DNA of 41,466 nucleotides from an uncultured Bacilli bacterium (GCA_910587065.1 CAJUMA010000013.1:1-41466); one strand, 5' to 3'. Numbered from the stretch's first letter, positions 1-8,646 are shown. The notes: a model not told the origin generated them from the letters alone. Translations and numbers: made by a program.

Positions 1-710
1 ATACCCCTGGAACAAGTAACCAAACAATAGCATCAGGACAATACTTAAGTGGTGCTCAAACAATAAAAGGAGATGCAAACTTAGTTGCTGCTAACATAGC
101 TAAAGGAAAGAGTATATTTGGAATATCAGGTACATACACAAGTGATGCGAATGCCGTAGCCGGAAATATCTTAAGTGGAAAGACTGCCTATGTAAATGGA
201 AGTAAGATAACTGGAACTGCAAGTGGCGGAGATGCTAAAGTATATAAATTTACAGATAAGCCAGTAACTATTCCAAGTGGAGTAACTTTAAAGTATGGTT
301 CTTGGGTTTCCTTAAATAGAAATAAAGATACGACGTATAATTATTCAATAGATTTAGGTTTTACACCAAGTGAAGTAGTAGCTTGTGAGCTTGAAATGAG
401 AGGTAATTATAGTTCAGGACGTGAGAATCTAGATGATCATAATTTCCGTTTTAGTAGAGGATATGCAAGTGGTACGGCTAACTCACAATATTGGTATTTT
501 CATACTTTAGTGGCAAGTTTGAAATCTCCTTGGCTTGATAGTGATGATGCTTATGGGTCAGACAATGGATATAAGTTAAAATGTACACAATCAGGAAATA
601 AACTATATTTTAGTATATCTAAAAACTATTATGCTAACAGTGATAAGGGAACTCATCTTTTTACGCGAGCAGATAAGTTATTTCTATCAGGTACACTTGT
701 GTATAAATAG
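1..710 (+). CDS. Tail-fibre-like / surface protein, 3' part only
   Basis: The reading frame is open from base 3 to the TAA at 710, so the gene begins before the window; the ATG at 396 is internal. The visible 235 residues start with two related units of about 25 residues, GDANLVAANIAKGKSIFGISG and then SDANAVAGNILSGKTAYVNG, each ending in a GT dipeptide. Short 'xDAxAxAxxILxGKTAYVNGxKxxGT' units of this kind are common in phage tail and receptor-binding proteins and in some secreted proteins of gut Firmicutes. The C-terminal 160 residues look like a compact beta-rich domain that I do not recognise. No other phage gene is visible here, so it may be the edge of a prophage lying upstream or a free-standing surface protein. 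The next gene, priA, is housekeeping. Confidence 0.6.
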   Translation, partial: TPGTSNQTIASGQYLSGAQTIKGDANLVAANIAKGKSIFGISGTYTSDANAVAGNILSGKTAYVNGSKITGTASGGDAKVYKFTDKPVTIPSGVTLKYGSWVSLNRNKDTTYNYSIDLGFTPSEVVACELEMRGNYSSGRENLDDHNFRFSRGYASGTANSQYWYFHTLVASLKSPWLDSDDAYGSDNGYKLKCTQSGNKLYFSISKNYYANSDKGTHLFTRADKLFLSGTLVYK

Positions 711-755
711 AAATGTTAAACTTTTTTTGATTATATTATTAGAAACAATTTAATT

Positions 756-766
756 TATGATACAAT
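756..766 (+). promoter_or_regulatory. Candidate -10 region of priA
   Basis: TATGATACAAT lies about 17-27 bases before the priA ATG at 783. No convincing -35 is seen at the right distance. The very short leader this implies recurs at many genes in the window. Confidence 0.4.
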
Positions 767-782
767 TAAGTTGGTGGTACTT

Positions 783-2966
783 ATGTATGCAAATGTCTTA
801 ATACAATATGGTGTAAAATCTTTAGATCACACATTTACTTATCGTATACCTAATAATTTAGTTGGGGTAGTTTCTGTTGGTGTTAAGGTTCATGTCCCTT
901 TTGGAAAACAAAATATTAATGGATTTGTTGTAAGTATAAATGATTCTAAACCTGAATCAGAAGTAAAAGAAATAATAGATGTTGTTACAAAAGAATTAAA
1001 ATTAAATGATGAAATGTTAGAATTAGGAAAGTACATTAAAGAAATTACTTTATGTAGCTTGATAAGTGCCTATCAAACAATGCTTCCAACTAGTATGAAA
1101 GTATCTAATTCTAAAGAAGATTATAATAAATATGAAGTTACTATATCTATTTGTGCAAGTGATGATGAAGTAGATAACTTTATTAATGCTAATTTAAAAA
1201 AAGCAAAAAAACAAGTGGAATTATTAGAATTAATTAGAGAAAACCCGCAAATAAAAAAAGATATTAATGGTTCGAGTTTAAAAAAATTACTTGAAATTGG
1301 TTTAGTAAAAGAAATTAAAACGCCTATTTATCGTATAAATTATGAATCAGTTATAGATGATGCATATATTCTTAATGATGAGCAAGAATATGCTTTTACA
1401 GAAATTGCGAAGCTCCTTTCAAAGCCCGAGACTATATTACTTCATGGAATTACAGGTTCAGGTAAAACAGAAGTGTATATGCATTTAATAGGCGAAGTTA
1501 TTAATTTAGGAAAAAGAGCGATTATGTTAGTTCCTGAAATTTCCTTAACAACTCAAATTGTAGAAAGGTTTTATCATCGCTTTGGTTCAGATGTTGCTAT
1601 TTTTCATTCAAGCTTGTCAGATGGAGAAAAATATGATGAGTATAAAAAAATTATGAATGGAGAAGTACATGTTGTAGTTGGCACTCGTTCAGCAATATTT
1701 ACCCCAATTAAGGATTTAGGGATAATTATTATTGATGAAGAACATTCACAAAACTATAAACAAGACAATAATCCAAGATATCACGCACTGGATATTGCGA
1801 AATGGCGAAGTAAGTATAATTCTTGCCCTTTAGTCCTTGGTAGTGCAACTCCTTCATTTGAAACAATGGCAAGAGCAAAGAAGGGTGTCTATAAATATAT
1901 TTCATTAAATAGAAGAGTAGGAACTTCTGTATTACCAAGTATAAGTATTGTAGATATGACAAAAGAAGCAAAGAAACGCAATATGATTTTAAGTGAAGAA
2001 CTAAAAATTTCTTTAATGAAGTGTTTAGAAAATCATGAACAAGCTCTCATTCTTATCAATAGAAGAGGATATTCAAATATTATGACTTGTTTAAGTTGTG
2101 GATATACTTATAAATGTCCATATTGTGATATATCTTTAACTTATCATAAATCAAAAAATCATTTAAGATGTCATTATTGTGGTTATACAGTTATTAAAGA
2201 TGAAATTTGCCCAAATTGTCATGAAAAATCGCTTGATAACTATGGACTGGGAACGGAGAAGGTTGAAGAGTTTGTAAGGAGCCTTTATCCTTCTTACAAT
2301 ATAGTTAGAATGGATACAGATACTACTTCTAAAAAAGGCGCTCATGCTAGAATTATAAAAGAATTTGAGAATCATAAGTATGATATTATTATTGGTACCC
2401 AAATGATAGCTAAGGGACTTGATTTTCCTAATGTAACTTTAGTTGGAGTTATAAATGCTGATGAGTCTTTAAATATTCCTGATTTTAGGAGTGGTGAAAA
2501 CACTTTTAATTTATTAACGCAAGTTGCTGGTCGAGCTGGAAGAAGTAATATTCCAGGAAAAGTTATAATTCAAACATATAATCCAGATAATAAAACACTT
2601 AATTTTGTAAAAAATAATGATTATTTAGGAAATTATACTTATGAAATGAATGTTAGACACATGCTATCATATCCTCCTTATTGCTATTTAATATTATTGA
2701 GGGTAAGTAGTAAAGACTATAATTTATTGGGCAATGAGGCAAATAAGATCGTTAGTTATTTAAGAAAAAATTTAAGCAGTGAAAGTGTTGTTTTAGGACC
2801 AACAACTGCTTCACCTTTTAAAATCAACAATGTGTTTAGATTTCAAATTATTATAAAATATAAGTTTGATAATAATATTTCATCTTCCTTAGCTTTTATT
2901 GATGAAACGTATGCCTTAAATAAGGATATTTTTGTCGATATTGATGTGAATCCTATAAGAATATAA
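783..2966 (+). CDS. priA: Primosomal protein N' (replication restart helicase PriA)
   Basis: A 727-aa superfamily 2 DNA helicase that reloads the replisome at stalled or collapsed forks. The N-terminal 3' DNA-binding domain (MYANVLIQYGV...) is followed by Walker A GITGSGKTEVY near residue 224, the DEEH Walker B box near 316, and the helicase domain. A zinc-binding insert with paired cysteines (CLSCGYTYKCPYC, CHYCG, CPNC) spans about 435-480. Late motifs include GTQMIAKGLDFP and QVAGRAGR. Length fits the family (730-800). The frame is also open from a TTG at 771, but GGTGGT lies four bases before ATG 783, the same spacing seen at other genes here, so 783 is chosen. It stands alone with its own -10. 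Confidence 0.97.
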   Translation: MYANVLIQYGVKSLDHTFTYRIPNNLVGVVSVGVKVHVPFGKQNINGFVVSINDSKPESEVKEIIDVVTKELKLNDEMLELGKYIKEITLCSLISAYQTMLPTSMKVSNSKEDYNKYEVTISICASDDEVDNFINANLKKAKKQVELLELIRENPQIKKDINGSSLKKLLEIGLVKEIKTPIYRINYESVIDDAYILNDEQEYAFTEIAKLLSKPETILLHGITGSGKTEVYMHLIGEVINLGKRAIMLVPEISLTTQIVERFYHRFGSDVAIFHSSLSDGEKYDEYKKIMNGEVHVVVGTRSAIFTPIKDLGIIIIDEEHSQNYKQDNNPRYHALDIAKWRSKYNSCPLVLGSATPSFETMARAKKGVYKYISLNRRVGTSVLPSISIVDMTKEAKKRNMILSEELKISLMKCLENHEQALILINRRGYSNIMTCLSCGYTYKCPYCDISLTYHKSKNHLRCHYCGYTVIKDEICPNCHEKSLDNYGLGTEKVEEFVRSLYPSYNIVRMDTDTTSKKGAHARIIKEFENHKYDIIIGTQMIAKGLDFPNVTLVGVINADESLNIPDFRSGENTFNLLTQVAGRAGRSNIPGKVIIQTYNPDNKTLNFVKNNDYLGNYTYEMNVRHMLSYPPYCYLILLRVSSKDYNLLGNEANKIVSYLRKNLSSESVVLGPTTASPFKINNVFRFQIIIKYKFDNNISSSLAFIDETYALNKDIFVDIDVNPIRI

Positions 2967-2982
2967 GTCTGGTATCATAAAT

Positions 2983-3011
2983 TTGCATAATTTGAAAAAA
3001 TTTAGTATAAT
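2983..3011 (+). promoter_or_regulatory. Sigma-A promoter upstream of the 3039 gene
   Basis: TTGCAT at 2983-2988, 17-base spacer, TATAAT at 3006-3011. The predicted transcript starts near 3018, just before the ribosome binding site GAAGGGG at 3023-3029. Confidence 0.7.
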
Positions 3012-3038
3012 AAGCCTCACTTGAAGGGGAAAAAGTGT

Positions 3039-4949
3039 ATGGAAAAGAGTTTTAGTGGTTTAAAAAATGATGAGACTAGCAAAAAGAAATTACTATTTTT
3101 TGTTCAAAATACGGGAGATTTTGCCAATTTAGAGGATAAAAGGGAACTAAGTATTATTGAAGCAGTAAAAAATAGTGTTTCAGAAGATGCTGAGCCAGCA
3201 AAAAATGATGAAGAAATTTTAAAAGAATTAGGAGATTTTATTTCAAAGTCTACTGGTGAAGATGATGAATTTGAAGAGTTAGAAGAACTAGAAGATCTTC
3301 CGTCGATGGAATTTGAAGAACTTCCAGAGTTAGAGGATTTGGAAGAACTAGGGGATGTAGATGCAACTTTTTTTGACGAAATTTTTTCTGAAAAAAAGGG
3401 CTCTATTAAAACGGATGTAAATAATTCTTTTTCTAGCAATTTACACGAAATTAATAATTCTACTGAGGAGTTAAAAAATCAAGAAATTTTAAAGGCCTCG
3501 ACAGAGTTAGAGGATTTGGAATTATTATTTTTGGATGAATTTTTAAATGATAGTTTTAGATTAGATTTTCAATCTAATGATTTAGATAAAACTAAAACTT
3601 CCAAAAAAGTCGAAAAAAAAGAGAAGAAAAAGAATATTTGCAAAAAAAGACAAAAAAAGGTTATTCCTAAAAGAGCAAAACGAGTAAAAAAATCTCGCCC
3701 AGCTAAAAAGAAAAAAAGTAAAGTTGTCTTAATATCTGCTATTTCTCTTGCTGTAGCAGTTACAGCACTTGCAAGTAAATATGGATATAATAAATATCAA
3801 GAAAAAAATAAAGTAAGTATTGTTTATGATGTAGGAGATAATAAAGAAGATGTTTTAGAGGATAATTTTAATTCTGTTATAGAATCTAATCTATCTATTG
3901 GAGATAAATTAAAACTAGAATTAGAGGAATACTTGAAAATATTATATCGTTATGATTTGTCAATTGAAACATATGAACTTATTTTAAGTAATATAAAAAA
4001 ATATGACTTTTCAAATAACGATTCAGTCAATATTCAAACTTTAACTGTTATTTTCGATGGTAATAAAAACGCTCCTTTAATAGCTGATCAATTATATAAT
4101 TATAAAAATAATATTACTAAATCAAGTAATAAAAAGTTTCAATTACTTTCTAATGTTTTATCTTTTAGTGATAGTGCTATAATAAATTTACTTGAGGGTA
4201 AAGATTTAAATACTATATTGAAGTTAGTATTTGATATTGATGATAATATTGATTTAACCACGACACAGATTAGTGCTGATGATGGTAAAAATACATCAGT
4301 TTTCTTAGATAAACTAAAGGAGATATCTTTTGGAAATATTACACAAACATGTGAAGTTGAAAATAATATTTTTGCTCAATATATAAAAATATATGAAAAT
4401 AAAATTGGTTGTTATTTATATTTCGATAAAGATACGAAAAAAGGTGTTAATGAAAAAGTATATAAAGAAGAACTCGATGTATATTTAATGCAAAGAGAGA
4501 ATAGTTTAGATTATAACAAACTTGAGGATAGAGAGTTACTTTATTTATATGTTAATGCTCTTTTAGATTCAAATAATTTGAATAACAATGATATGTCTGA
4601 TTTAATTATGAATGGAACATTAAGTAAGTTTGGTGTTTATGATATATATGATTTAATGAAATATTTGAGTGGAAACGGAATTGATCATAAAAAGTCGGTT
4701 TATTTATACAGTCTTATAATGTATGGTGATGAGGCGTTACCTTTATTGCAGGAAGTAAATATGTGTCTTAAAAGAGATTTAGATGAGGGATTAATAAGTC
4801 AAGAAGAGTATGATTCATTTATGAATCAATTATCATTAGGCATTGAACTTTATGCACCAAATATGAAAGACGAATTTGAAGAAGCTAATAAGAAGAATGA
4901 GTCAATGAAAGAATTAAGATTGGATTTTTTTGGCACAAATTCAATATAG
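3039..4949 (+). CDS. Unknown membrane protein with acidic and lysine-rich stretches
   Basis: I do not recognise this 636-aa protein. Residues about 65-115 are extremely acidic with EELEELEDLP-type runs. Residues about 190-226 are extremely basic (KKVEKKEKKKN, then RAKRVKKSRPAKKKKSK). A single hydrophobic segment (VVLISAISLAVAVTALASKY, about 227-247) follows, then about 390 residues of predominantly helical, lysine- and aspartate-rich sequence. The basic stretch before the membrane segment implies an N-in/C-out topology, with the acidic tail in the cytoplasm and the large C-terminal part outside. ATG 3039 is preferred over an upstream TTG because GAAGGGG sits 9 bases before it. It has its own promoter and is followed by the glyS T-box leader, so it is probably monocistronic. 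Confidence 0.75.
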   Translation: MEKSFSGLKNDETSKKKLLFFVQNTGDFANLEDKRELSIIEAVKNSVSEDAEPAKNDEEILKELGDFISKSTGEDDEFEELEELEDLPSMEFEELPELEDLEELGDVDATFFDEIFSEKKGSIKTDVNNSFSSNLHEINNSTEELKNQEILKASTELEDLELLFLDEFLNDSFRLDFQSNDLDKTKTSKKVEKKEKKKNICKKRQKKVIPKRAKRVKKSRPAKKKKSKVVLISAISLAVAVTALASKYGYNKYQEKNKVSIVYDVGDNKEDVLEDNFNSVIESNLSIGDKLKLELEEYLKILYRYDLSIETYELILSNIKKYDFSNNDSVNIQTLTVIFDGNKNAPLIADQLYNYKNNITKSSNKKFQLLSNVLSFSDSAIINLLEGKDLNTILKLVFDIDDNIDLTTTQISADDGKNTSVFLDKLKEISFGNITQTCEVENNIFAQYIKIYENKIGCYLYFDKDTKKGVNEKVYKEELDVYLMQRENSLDYNKLEDRELLYLYVNALLDSNNLNNNDMSDLIMNGTLSKFGVYDIYDLMKYLSGNGIDHKKSVYLYSLIMYGDEALPLLQEVNMCLKRDLDEGLISQEEYDSFMNQLSLGIELYAPNMKDEFEEANKKNESMKELRLDFFGTNSI

Positions 4950-4952
4950 TAC

Positions 4953-4981
4953 TCGACAAATTCAATAATAAGTATTATAAT
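4953..4981 (+). promoter_or_regulatory. Promoter of the glyS T-box operon
   Basis: TCGACA at 4953-4958 (one mismatch to consensus), 17-base spacer, TATAAT at 4976-4981. The transcript should start near 4988. Confidence 0.7.
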
Positions 4982-4987
4982 GAATCT

Positions 4988-5099
4988 ATACAAGTGATGA
5001 CGGGCTTGGAAACCTAGAGCTATATAAAGAATACTAGAGAACAAAGTATGGTGGAACAGCGAAAAAATAATGTCGCCCATACACTTTGTTCTTTTTTTG
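4988..5099 (+). promoter_or_regulatory. T-box riboswitch (glycine), very short leader
   Basis: The T-box core reads GGTGGAACAGCG at 5050-5061, close to the family consensus GGTGGNACCGCG. Its bulge UGGA (5052-5055) is complementary to a tRNA 3' end UCCA, and bacterial tRNA-Gly carries U at the discriminator, which fits the downstream glyS. The terminator alternative pairs 5039-5051 (GAACAAAGTATGG) with 5078-5091 (CCATACACTTTGTTC side), followed by a T run at 5092-5098. Upstream, only about 50 bases separate the predicted transcript start from the core; they can fold a small hairpin (GGCTT 5003-5007 with GAGCT 5017-5021). I cannot assign the specifier loop; GGC at 5003-5005 is one glycine codon present. 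Confidence 0.8.
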
Positions 5100-5117
5100 T
5101 TAGAGAAAGGGGCTTTT

Positions 5118-5669
5118 ATGAGAGTATTTGTAGCATGTTCAGGGGACGAAAATGTTTTAATTAAATATCGCAATTTAGCTAGTGATGTTGCAACTTCTTT
5201 AGTAAGGTGTAATCATAAACTTATATTTGGCGGGTCAAGTACTGGGTGTTCAGGTAAGTGCTATATGACCTATCGTTATGAAGCGGGGAAAATTAAAGCT
5301 ATAATTGATGTTCATGATACAAAGTATTTAGAGGATATAGAAGTTGATGCTTATGAAGTGATGCCTTCGAGTTTTGAGAAAAACAAAATGATATATCAAG
5401 CATCCGATATGATTTTGATATTACCAGGTGGGCTTGGTGAAATAAATTTACTATTTAGTTTGCTAGAAGAGAGCAAAAAAAGAAATGAGAAGAAACCTAT
5501 TATATTATTTAATTATGATAATTATTATACACCTTTACTAAGGTTTTTAGAAAGTGCTCATAATGTGGAATTTTTAAGTAAGGATGATATACAATTATTT
5601 AGTATAGTTAATGATATAAAAAGTTTAGAAAGATATCTAAAAGTTAAAGATGAAGAATGGGAGAGATAA
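5118..5669 (+). CDS. LOG / lysine-decarboxylase-like family protein, divergent
   Basis: A 183-aa Rossmann-like protein resembling the LOG (cytokinin riboside 5'-monophosphate phosphoribohydrolase) family, which hydrolyses nucleoside monophosphates to base and ribose 5-phosphate. The N-terminal pattern (FVACSGDENV... LIFGGSSTGCSGK) matches the family's glycine-rich nucleotide site, and PGGLGEINLL near residue 118 corresponds to the signature PGGxGTxxE. Here the Thr is replaced by Glu and the signature's catalytic Glu is absent, so enzymatic activity of the usual type is doubtful. ATG 5118 is chosen because AGAAAGGGG lies just upstream and the longer frame would begin inside the T-box terminator. 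It is the first gene after the T-box and is followed two bases later by glyS, so both should be induced by glycine starvation. Confidence 0.65.
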   Translation: MRVFVACSGDENVLIKYRNLASDVATSLVRCNHKLIFGGSSTGCSGKCYMTYRYEAGKIKAIIDVHDTKYLEDIEVDAYEVMPSSFEKNKMIYQASDMILILPGGLGEINLLFSLLEESKKRNEKKPIILFNYDNYYTPLLRFLESAHNVEFLSKDDIQLFSIVNDIKSLERYLKVKDEEWER

Positions 5670-5671
5670 GT

Positions 5672-7039
5672 ATGAAACATAATATGGAAGATTTAGTTAA
5701 TTATTGTAAACAATATGGATATATATTTCAAGGGAGTGAAATATATGGAGGACTTGCTAATACTTGGGATTATGGTCCATTAGGTGCAAGGCTTAAAAAT
5801 ACAGTTAAGGACTGTTGGAGAAAAAGATTTATTCAGGAAAGACGCAATGCGTACGAAGTAGATGCAGATATTTTAATGCATCCACGTGTATGGGAAGCAA
5901 GCGGTCATGTTCAAAGTTTTTCAGATCCTTTAGCTGATTGTAAGGAGTGTAAGACAAGACATCGTGTTGATAATTTAATAAATGACTTTACGAACTCCAG
6001 TAAGGGAGATGCGATGAGTCAAGATGAAATGATGGAATTTATTAAAGAAAATAAAGTTCCTTGTCCTAAATGTGGTAAATCCAATTTTACGGATATAAGA
6101 CAATTTAATTTGATGTTTCAAACGCAAAGAGGAGTTACTAATGATTCTAAGAATATTGTCTATTTAAGACCAGAAAATGCGCAAGGTGAATATGTTAACT
6201 TCTTAAATGTTCAAAGAACAATGCGTGCGAAACTTCCATTCTCAATTGGTCAAATAGGTAAGGCATTTAGAAATGAAATTACTCCAGGAAATTTTACCTT
6301 TAGAACAATTGAATTTGAACAAATGGAATATCAAACATTCTGTAAGGAAGGGTCCGATTCAGAACTTTATCAATATTTTAAAGAATATGGTAAGAAGTTT
6401 TTTATGGATTTAGGTTTACCGGAAGAAAAATTAAGATATCATGATCATGAAAAGTTAGCACATTATGCTAAAGAAGCTTGTGATATTGAATATCAATTTA
6501 ATTTTGGTTGGGGAGAAATAAATGGTACACATAATCGTACTAATTTTGATTTATCACGTCATCAAGAGTTTTCAGGAACGCCGCAAACTTATTTAGATCC
6601 TGAAACCAATGAAAAATATATTCCTTATATTATTGAGTCAACCTATGGTCTTGATAGAACTGTTTTAGCAATTCTTGATGAAGCTTACAGAGTGGAAGAG
6701 TTAGAAGGAGGAGACACTCGTGAGGTCTTAAAATTAAATCCTGCTCTTGCACCATTCAAAGTTAATGTCTTACCTCTAATAAAGAAGAATCACTCAGAAA
6801 AAGCTTTAGAAATATATGAAGAATTAAGTAAGTATTTTATGGTAAGTTATGATGAAACGGCTAATATTGGTAAAAGATATAGAAGAGCAGATGCAATTGG
6901 TACACCTTGGTGTTTAACTGTTGATGATGAAACTTTAAGTAATGGTACAGTTACTTTAAGAGATAGGGATACAATGGCACAAATTACATTACCTATTGAT
7001 GAAGTAAAGAATTATGTTCAAGAAAGAATAGTCTTTTAA
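5672..7039 (+). CDS. glyS: Glycyl-tRNA synthetase, dimeric (alpha2) type
   Basis: A class II aminoacyl-tRNA synthetase of 455 aa that charges tRNA-Gly with glycine. The family hallmark SEIYGGLANTWDYGPLG is near residue 20. Zinc-site cysteines are CKECK near 93 and CPKCG near 132. Motif 2 includes FRNEITPGNFTFRTIEFEQME and motif 3 includes YGLDRTVLAIL. The C-terminal anticodon-binding domain begins after PALAPFKV. Length matches Gram-positive GlyRS of this type (about 460). ATG 5672 with GGGAGAG upstream is preferred to the ATG at 5657, which overlaps the preceding gene. Control by the T-box leader is expected. Confidence 0.97.
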   Translation: MKHNMEDLVNYCKQYGYIFQGSEIYGGLANTWDYGPLGARLKNTVKDCWRKRFIQERRNAYEVDADILMHPRVWEASGHVQSFSDPLADCKECKTRHRVDNLINDFTNSSKGDAMSQDEMMEFIKENKVPCPKCGKSNFTDIRQFNLMFQTQRGVTNDSKNIVYLRPENAQGEYVNFLNVQRTMRAKLPFSIGQIGKAFRNEITPGNFTFRTIEFEQMEYQTFCKEGSDSELYQYFKEYGKKFFMDLGLPEEKLRYHDHEKLAHYAKEACDIEYQFNFGWGEINGTHNRTNFDLSRHQEFSGTPQTYLDPETNEKYIPYIIESTYGLDRTVLAILDEAYRVEELEGGDTREVLKLNPALAPFKVNVLPLIKKNHSEKALEIYEELSKYFMVSYDETANIGKRYRRADAIGTPWCLTVDDETLSNGTVTLRDRDTMAQITLPIDEVKNYVQERIVF

Positions 7040-7060
7040 ATTTGACTATTCTTTTTTTTC
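7024..7060 (+). terminator. Intrinsic terminator after glyS
   Basis: GAATAGTC and GACTATTC form the stem and a long T run follows. The glyS stop codon lies in the loop. Confidence 0.85.
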
Positions 7061-7099
7061 GTGTTATGGTAATGTAAGTCAAAAGAGGGGGAGAAAAAT

Positions 7100-7651
7100 G
7101 TGACTTATTTAGTTATTTGTTTAATTAGTCTTATTTCAATGATTATTAATAATGTTCGTTATGAAAAATATAAAAAAGAGAAAAATTATAAGAATAAAGA
7201 GGGAGTTAGTGAAATTATTTCTTGTTTAAAAGAGAATCCGTTCTTAACTCTATCATTGATTATATTAGGTACTTCAGTTCCAATAATTCATTTAAGTCCT
7301 ATAATGGCAATGGGAGGTGGAGATAAGTACTTTGCTGATAGATTGGAAAAAGCTATTAAAGAGGGTAACGTATACTATGATAATAACGAAACCATTGATG
7401 TTGAAAATTATTCTGACGCCAAAGAAGAAGTATTAATTGGAGAAGTTGTTGAAAACGAAAAAATTAATTCAAGTGAGATAGAAGAATTATTTTCCGAATA
7501 TATGTTTTTATTATTATCTTTGTCTTTAAATTTAGATTTAAGTGGTGATATAAAAACTGATTTTGCAGATATGATGAGTGAAGATGATAGTGTTATTGAT
7601 GTATCGTATCAAGAAATTAAAGATGATGAAAAAAAAGGACCACAATTATAA
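7100..7651 (+). CDS. Small membrane protein of unknown function
   Basis: A 183-aa protein I cannot assign. It starts at GTG 7100, seven bases after a strong GAGGGGGAG site; the ATG two bases earlier is followed at once by a stop. A first hydrophobic segment covers residues 2-17 (YLVICLISLISMIINN), a charged loop follows, and a second segment spans about 47-70 (PFLTLSLIILGTSVPIIHLSPIMAM). The remaining 110 residues are acidic, with a short hydrophobic patch (MFLLLSLSLNLDL). It is flanked by terminators on both sides and is therefore monocistronic. No motifs suggest a reaction. Confidence 0.7.
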   Translation: MTYLVICLISLISMIINNVRYEKYKKEKNYKNKEGVSEIISCLKENPFLTLSLIILGTSVPIIHLSPIMAMGGGDKYFADRLEKAIKEGNVYYDNNETIDVENYSDAKEEVLIGEVVENEKINSSEIEELFSEYMFLLLSLSLNLDLSGDIKTDFADMMSEDDSVIDVSYQEIKDDEKKGPQL

Positions 7652-7677
7652 GAATAGAAATCTATTCTTTTTTTCTT
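7650..7677 (+). terminator. Intrinsic terminator
   Basis: AAGAATAGA / TCTATTCTT stem with two-base loop core and a T run. It overlaps the stop codon of the preceding gene. Confidence 0.8.
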
Positions 7678-7742
7678 TAAATATCCTAAAAGAACCATAT
7701 TAAGTATAAAAAGTGTTTACTCGAAAGCTTAAAATGTGTTAT

Positions 7743-7748
7743 TATAAT
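7743..7748 (+). promoter_or_regulatory. Candidate -10 box of sepF
   Basis: TATAAT about 30 bases before the sepF start. The nearest -35-like TTTACT (7716-7721) is 21 bases away, so the -35 is uncertain. Confidence 0.45.
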
Positions 7749-7777
7749 AATATAGTAAATATATGGAGGTGTTTCTT

Positions 7778-8191
7778 ATGGCATTTAATGCACTTAAAGA
7801 TGCTTTATTTCCAAAAGATAATAATGGTGATGTGATTGATACAGAAAATGAATCATATGATACAAGTGATTTAAACGGAGCAAAGACTGGCGGAGGAGCA
7901 AAAATGGTTTTAGTTGAACCTCGTGCTTACTCTGAATCTCAACAAATTGCGGACCATTTAAAAAGAAGAAATTCCGTTGTTGTTAATTTAAAAAGAGTTA
8001 CAAACGATCAAGCAAGGAGAATTATTGATTTTCTAAGTGGTACTTTATATGCAATTGGGGGAGAATTACAAAGATTAGGTAATGGTATTTACTTATGTAC
8101 GCCAAAAAATGTTAATGTTGAGGGTAGAATAAGTGATGAAGAAAGTGAAAAGAAAGCTAAATCGAAGATAGAAGACGAAATGGATTTTTAG
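7778..8191 (+). CDS. sepF: Cell division protein SepF
   Basis: A 137-aa SepF protein. It polymerises on the inner face of the membrane, binds the FtsZ C-terminus and anchors and bundles FtsZ at the division site. The conserved core is VLVEPRAYSESQQIADHLKR, VNLKRVTNDQARRIIDFLSG and AIGGELQRLGNGIYLCTPKNV. An N-terminal amphipathic helix (MAFNALKDALFP) is the expected membrane anchor. ATG 7778 follows GGAGGTG; the ATG at 7763 overlaps that site. It is followed 23 bases later by divIVA, as in the ylm/division region of Gram-positives, but ylmG and ylmH are missing between them. Confidence 0.95.
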   Translation: MAFNALKDALFPKDNNGDVIDTENESYDTSDLNGAKTGGGAKMVLVEPRAYSESQQIADHLKRRNSVVVNLKRVTNDQARRIIDFLSGTLYAIGGELQRLGNGIYLCTPKNVNVEGRISDEESEKKAKSKIEDEMDF

Positions 8192-8214
8192 TTCACTTAA
8201 ATTAGGTGATGCAT

Positions 8215-8646
8215 GTGAGAAAGTTTGATAGGAGTATAAATGGTTACAATGTAGCGCAAGTTAATGCTTTTGTAGATGATGTTGTTGACAAAGTTGATGA
8301 TATGATTACGAAAATGAAGCAAAAAGATTTGGAAATCGAAAGACTTACAAATGAACTTGAACATTATAAAAAGATGGATGCTACAATTAACCGAGCAGTT
8401 GTTATTGCAGAAGAGGCGGCGAGTAAATATAAGACATCTTCTTTAAATGAGAGTGATGCTATTGTCACAGAAGCTAAGAAGAATGCAAATAGAATAATAA
8501 ATGATGCCTTATTGAAAGCAGAAAAGTATGAAGAAGATGCTGCAAGACTTCGAAGAAACATTGTTGCCTATAAAAGAAGAATGAAGAATTTAATTGATCA
8601 ACAATCAGAAATAATAGATGATTTAGATAAAGTTGATATAGAATAG
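8215..8646 (+). CDS. divIVA: DivIVA-domain protein
   Basis: A 143-aa DivIVA-family protein, which recognises curved membrane at poles and septa and recruits division or wall-growth factors. The N-terminal membrane-binding motif reads VRKFDRSINGYNVAQVNAFVDDV, written here only to its core RSINGYNVAQVNAF. It is followed by a long coiled coil (about residues 25-55) and a second helical, charged region. GTG 8215 is chosen because GGTGAT (8205-8210) lies exactly four bases upstream, the spacing used by nfnA and others; ATG 8209 would overlap that site. Downstream of sepF and probably cotranscribed with it, ending at a terminator. Confidence 0.88.
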   Translation: MRKFDRSINGYNVAQVNAFVDDVVDKVDDMITKMKQKDLEIERLTNELEHYKKMDATINRAVVIAEEAASKYKTSSLNESDAIVTEAKKNANRIINDALLKAEKYEEDAARLRRNIVAYKRRMKNLIDQQSEIIDDLDKVDIE

